The translations under genes were made by a program, and so were the position numbers. From Megaleporinus macrocephalus (Eukaryota; Chordata; Actinopteri; Characiformes; Anostomidae): 64,000 nt of DNA. Each line of letters starts with the position of its first letter. Position 1 is the stretch's first letter. Shown here piece by piece: positions 59,350-64,000 of the stretch. The stretch covers positions 41,058,128-41,122,127 of the forward strand of contig CM038717.1 of NCBI GenBank assembly GCA_021613375.1. The letters run 5' to 3'. Under the pieces are notes generated by a model. The model was not told the DNA's origin. It did not search any database and saw only the letters and a list, made by a program, of their open reading frames with translations.

Positions 59350-61310
59350 TCAGGGCTGTTGCCGGGGCGACCAGGTGGGGTAGGGAAAGCGCAGTTTTCC
59401 CTGCGAGGCCCAGCGTTTGTAGATGTTCTTCTCCGTGATGAAGCGATGGCCGCCTCGCTTGGCTCGCTCGTGCACTCTGTACATCGCGCACTCGTCCAGG
59501 CGGTAGCGCTCGTAATAGTGATACGGCACCGAGGTGTGGTTGGCAACACTACACACGCATAAAAACACGGGGGGGTTATAACTGGGTGACAGTCTGCATG
59601 GGCGTATCTGCAGTCTGTGTGGAAGCTCGCAGAAGCAGTTTGCAGTTAGAAGAACTTTATAGCTCCACCTACAGACTGTAGTTCATCTGATTCTCTGTAT
59701 ACTTTATTACTCTGTTCTTTAATGATCAGGACCCCCACAGGACCACCACAGAGCAGATACTATTAGGGAGGTGGATCATTCTCAGCACTGCAGTGACACT
59801 GACGTGATGCTGGTATGAGTGGATCAAACACTGCTGGAGTGTTTAAACACTGTGTCCACTCACTGTCCACTCTATTAGACACTCCTACTACTTGCTGGTT
59901 CACCTTGTAGATGTAAAGTCAGAGACAGTAGCTCATCTGCTGCTGCACAGTTTGTGTTCCTCTAGTTCTTCATCAGTGGACACAGGACGCCGCCCACAGG
60001 ACACTGCTGTCCGGATAGTTTTGGTTGGTGGATGATTCTCAAAAACTCAAGCAGGGGACACTGCTGTGTCTTAACCACTCATACCAGTACAACACACACT
60101 AACACCAGTATCACTGCAGTGCTGAGAATGACCCACCTCCCTAATAATATCTGCTCTGTGGGGGTCCTGTGGGGGTCCTGATCATTAAAGAACAGAGTAA
60201 TAAAGTATACAGAGAATCAGATGAACTACAGTCTGTAAGTGGAGGTCCTGTATGGTCAGTGGAGCTGATACAGTGGACAGTGAGTGGAGCTCCTGTATGG
60301 TCAGTGGAGCTGATACAGTGGACAGTGAGTGTAGGTCCTGTATGGTCAGTGAAGCTGATACAGTGGACAGTGAGTGGAGCTCCTGTATGGTCAGTGGAGC
60401 TGATACAGTGGACAATGAGTGGAGCTCCTGTATGGTCAGTGGAGCTGATACAGTGGACAGTGAGTGGAGCTCCTGTATGGTCAGTGGAGCTGATACAGTG
60501 GACAGTGAGTGGAGGTCCTGTATGGTCAGTGGAGCTGATACTGTGGACAGTGAGTGGAGGTCCTGTATGGTCAGTGGAGCTGATACAGTGGACAGTGAGT
60601 GGAGGTCCTGTATGGTCAGTGGAGCTGATTCAGTGGACAATGAGTGGAGCTCCTGTATGGTCAGTGGAGCTGATACAGTGGACAGTGAGTGTAGGTCCTG
60701 TATGGTCAGTGGAGCTGATACAGTGGACAGTGAGTGGAGGTCCTGTATGGTCAGTGGAGCTGATACAGTGGACAGTGAGTGGAGGTCCTGTATGGTCAGT
60801 GGAGCTGATACAGTGGACAGTGAGTGGAGGTCCTGTATGGTCAGTGGACAGTGAGTGGAGGTCCTGTATGGTCAGTGGAGCTGATACAGTGGACAGTGAG
60901 TGGAGGTCCTGTATGGTCAGTGGAGCTGATACAGTGGACAGTGAGTGGAGGTCCTGTATGGTCAGTGGAGCTGATACAGTGGACAGTGAGTGGAGGTCCT
61001 GTATGGTCAGTGGAGCTGATACAGTGGACAGTGCGAGGTTTAAAGCAGCTGCACTGTAAGATTTACTGGTTAAGGTGAGAGTGTCTTTACTGAGTGAGGA
61101 GAGTGTAAAGGAGTGGTGAGTGTGAGCTGCTGAGAGGAAACAGACACAGTGAGCTGCTAACATATCAAACTCTCCTGATCTCCTTCAGCTTCACTCACCT
61201 GCAGTACGAGCCGTCTATCATCCCATAAACATCAATACTCTCACACACATCCATCGCCAGAATCATAGTGAAAAACCCCGTACTGAGAAACGCACCAGAC
61301 TTCATCCTGA

Positions 61311-61378
<68 letters not shown>

Positions 61379-61454
61379 CAGGGAGACACAGAGAGAGAGA
61401 GACAGAGACACAGAGAGAGAGAGAGAGAGACAGAGTGAGAGACAGTGTGAGAGA

Positions 61455-61520
<66 letters not shown>

Positions 61521-61663
61521 TACAGAGAGAGAGATACAGAGAAAGAGAGAGACAGAGAAAGAGAGAGACAGAGAAAGAGAGAGACAGAGAGAGACACAGA
61601 GAGAGAGAGAGATACAGAGAGAGAGAGAGACAGAGGCAGAGAGATACAGAGAAAGAGAGAGAC

Positions 61664-61716
<53 letters not shown>

Positions 61717-63276
61717 TACAGAGAAAGAGAGAGACAGAGAGAGAGAGACAGAGAGAGAGACAGAGAGAAAGAAAGAGACAGAGAGGGAGAAACAGAAAGA
61801 AAGAGAAAGAAAAGGAGAGAGAGAGACAAAGACAGAGAGCACAAACTATTACAGTCATGTACAAATGCAAAAACATTTATCACTTTGTCACATTATTATA
61901 TTAAAAAAACATTTTTAATGTATAAATACAGAAAGTAGTGCTTTTACACTTTATTATTAAATATTAATCAGTATTAATAGAGTAAGTAGTGCTTTTACAC
62001 TTTATTATTAAATATTAATCAGTATTAATAGAGTAAGTAGTGCTTTTACACTTTATTATTAAATATTTATCAGTATTAATAGAGTAAGTAGTGCTTTTAC
62101 ACTTTATTATTAAATATTAATCAGTATTAATAGAGTAAGTAGTGCTTTTACACTTTATTATTAAATATTAATCAGTATTAATAGAGTAAGTAGAGCTTTT
62201 ACACTTTATTATTAAATATTAATCAGTATTAATAGAGTAAGTAGTGCTTTTACACTTTATTATTAAATATTAATCAGTATTAATAGAGTAAGTAGTGCTT
62301 TTACACTTTATTATTAAATATTAATCAGTATTAATAGAGTAAGTAGAGCTTTTACACTTTATTATTAAATATTAATCAGTATTAATAGAGTAAGTAGTGC
62401 TTTTACACTTTATTATTAAATATTAATCAGTATTAATAGAGTAAGTAGTGCTTTTACACTTTATTATTAAATATTAATTAGTATTAATAGAGTAAGTAGT
62501 GTTTTTCATACGTCAGTGTGTTTATTTAACTCTTTCCAAGCTTCTCCTAAACAACCCAGTATTATTATCAGTTCTCATCTAATACCTGCTTTGACTGCTC
62601 AGTACTTCATTAAGATAAATCAAGAACTGAACACATTCATACAATGTCTGGGGCGTCCAGGAGAAATCTGGAACCTAACTTTGATCTTCAAACTGGATCA
62701 AGATCTGATCTACTTCTCTCACAATAACATATTCATCTTACTTTGTATTGTATGTCTGATTATTTACATCTGTTCTAATCAGATCTGCTCTTCTTACTGG
62801 TGAACACACACTCACTGATCAGATAAACACTTTTACACTATCAGCTCAGGTGTGCATGTGTCCTACCTGTTCTTTCCCGTCTCGTCCTGGAACACGTGGT
62901 CGCAGTACAGCACCTTCTCCTTGCTGACCATGTAGATGTGGGTACGTGGGTATTTCCTGGCCAGTTTGACCAGCGTGTTAAACACCCTGCCCTTTCCGTC
63001 CTGCCTCATGTTCCTCTCAGGACCCCACACCACGTACAGGGTGTCCGCCTCGTGCCTGAAGAACACGTCCTCGTGCCGCACCAGGTGGGGAACGCTGGTG
63101 TGTGAGACGACACGGACGCTCGTCCGGTTCCCCACGTCAGCCTGGAAGCCCCACGTGGGCGCCGCGTTCATGCGGATCACGCAGTCGTGACCATCAATCT
63201 CGCTGCCCCGTCCACTGCCGCGCATGTGGCCCGAGCTGGACACCACGGCACACTGTCCACAGTGGAGGGCCAGGTA
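59350..63276 (-). CDS. st6galnac4: ST6GALNAC4 alpha-2,6-sialyltransferase, last three exons (5' part outside window)
   Basis: A Golgi type II enzyme that sialylates the GalNAc of Neu5Ac-alpha-2,3-Gal-GalNAc (sialyl-T) to give disialyl-T on O-glycans. Exons in transcript order: 62867-63276 (410 nt), 61199-61306 (108 nt), 59350-59548 (199 nt with stop). Together 238 residues; the signal anchor and stem exons lie beyond 64000. Motif L starts at HCGQCAVVSSSGHM, followed by GSEIDGHDCVIRMNAAPTWG. Motif S is LSTGFFTMILAMDVCE, motif III contains VPYHYY, and motif VS is HRFITE. YCDHVFQDETGKNR and RLDECAMY favour ST6GALNAC4 over 3. The 410- and 108-nt exons equal those of st6galnac6 next door, confirming tandem paralogy. 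Acceptor of the 108-nt exon is formed by a long CT tract. Confidence 0.94.
59663..61035. mobile_element. Foldback-like element with an expanded 45-bp arm
   Basis: Left arm (59663-59815: CTCCACCTACAGACTGTAGT, GGACCACCACAGAGCAGATA) and right arm (60098-60240) are inverted repeats around a centre with TTCATCAGTGGACACAGGAC. Right of the right arm come about 18 tandem copies of GTATGGTCAGTGGAGCTGAT ... (45 bp) to 61035, with one partly deleted unit at about 60836-60850. The left arm has only the start of one unit. In the last st6galnac4 intron. Confidence 0.85.
61308..61835. repeat. (GA)n tract adjoining a st6galnac4 acceptor
   Basis: About 530 bp GA repeat with CAGA, AAAG and TACA interruptions. 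On the minus strand it is a CT tract ending ctctctctcag at the acceptor of the 108-nt exon. Long Arg-Glu and Ser-Leu frames are low complexity. Confidence 0.97.
61930..62502. repeat. 51-bp minisatellite in st6galnac4 intron, about 11 copies
   Basis: Unit TAAGTAGTGCTTTTACACTT followed by TATTATTAAATATTAATCAG and TATTAATAGAG. Nearly identical units; single substitutions only (AGTGC/AGAGC, ATTAATC/ATTTATC). Confidence 0.97.
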
Positions 63277-63356
63277 CTGAACACACAGCAACATCAGCAG
63301 CATGAGCCTCGTATCCCCCCTTACAGACACAACTACAGACCAAACAAGTTCTGACA

Positions 63357-64000
63357 CTACCGTACTGTCCACTACACCACCATACTGACCACTACACCAC
63401 CGTACTGTCCACTACACCACCATACTGACCACTACACCACCATACTGACCACTACACCACCATACTGACCACTACACCACCATACTGACCACTACACCAC
63501 CGTACTAACCACTACACAGCCATACTGTCCACTACACCACCATACTGACCACTACACCACCGTACTGTCCACTACACCACCAAACTGACCACTACACCAC
63601 CATACTGACCACTACACCACCATACTAACCACTACACCACCATACTGACCACTACACCACCATACTGACCACTACACCACCATACTGACCACTACACCAC
63701 CGTACTAACCACTACACAGCCATACTGTCCACTACACCACCATACTGACCACTACACCACCGTACTGTCCACTACACCACCATACTGACCACTACACCAC
63801 CATACTGACCACTACACCACCATACTAACCACTACACCACCATACTGACCACTACACCACCGTACTGTCCACTACACCACCATACTGACCACTACACCAC
63901 CATACTAACCACTACACCACCATACTGACCACTACACCACCGTACTAACCACTACACCACCATACTAACCACTACACCACCGTACTAACCACTACACCAC
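63357..64000. repeat. 20-bp minisatellite (same family as 13684-15882), runs off the window
   Basis: About 32 units of ACTGACCACTACACCACCAT and variants, including ACTGTCC and an ACTACACAGC variant at 63511 and 63711. The 200-bp spacing and identical neighbours show a 10-unit higher-order repeat. In the st6galnac4 intron upstream of the 410-nt exon. Confidence 0.97.

Noticed and set aside
60169..61059. 296-residue open frame of 15-residue repeats, and the similar frames at 34262-34714
   Set aside because: A 45-bp unit is divisible by three, so frames stay open by default. The unit belongs to a non-coding foldback element and both strands are open equally.
61195..61883. 200-residue Ser/Leu frames on the minus strand
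   Set aside because: Translation of the CT microsatellite next to the st6galnac4 exon; only the 61199-61306 part is real coding sequence and in a different frame.

Overview
This is a window of nuclear DNA from a ray-finned fish. Support comes from phase-consistent GT-AG introns, Tc1 and hAT remnants of teleost type, a tRNA-derived SINE, and vertebrate gene families. The mix of repeats looks otophysan (characin/catfish-like), but that part is only an impression. Five protein-coding genes can be assembled exon by exon with all splice phases agreeing: a torsin (+, 3276-10331), nsa2 (-, 16324-21686), spout1 (+, 22072-32578), st6galnac6 (-, 37701-50727) and the 3' part of st6galnac4 (-, 59350-63276, running off the right edge). 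Human TOR1A/TOR1B, SPOUT1, ST6GALNAC4 and ST6GALNAC6 all lie at 9q34.11, so most of the block is conserved synteny; nsa2 is the fish-side neighbour.

Layout: 1-2.7 kb holds a 31-bp minisatellite. 3.0-10.3 kb is the torsin gene, which has two complete alternative first exons that splice in the same phase into one body. 10.3-16 kb is transposon-derived and ends in a 2.2-kb array of a 20-bp repeat. 16-21.7 kb is nsa2, whose fourth intron (introns counted 5' to 3') carries about 32 copies of a 67-bp repeat and whose first coding exon is the ATG alone. nsa2 and spout1 are head-to-head across 385 bp of CpG-rich DNA. spout1 (12 exons) is packed with microsatellites at its splice sites. 32.6-37.7 kb is intergenic and includes a perfect 106-bp-arm palindrome. 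37.7-50.9 kb is st6galnac6 with its CpG/GC-box promoter. 51-59.3 kb is a repeat graveyard. 59.3 kb to the end is st6galnac4.

The genes share no obvious pathway. The two sialyltransferases are tandem paralogues with two internal exons of identical length (410 and 108 nt). Torsin is an ER/nuclear-envelope AAA+ ATPase, NSA2 is a 60S ribosome assembly factor, and SPOUT1 is a SPOUT RNA methyltransferase.

The unusual character of the window is its tandem-repeat load: about fifteen minisatellite families occupy roughly a quarter of the sequence. At least two of them are visibly built from parts of a DNA transposon that also occurs elsewhere in the window, so transposon-seeded minisatellites are the main candidate for something under-described here. 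The second candidate is the duplicated torsin first exon.
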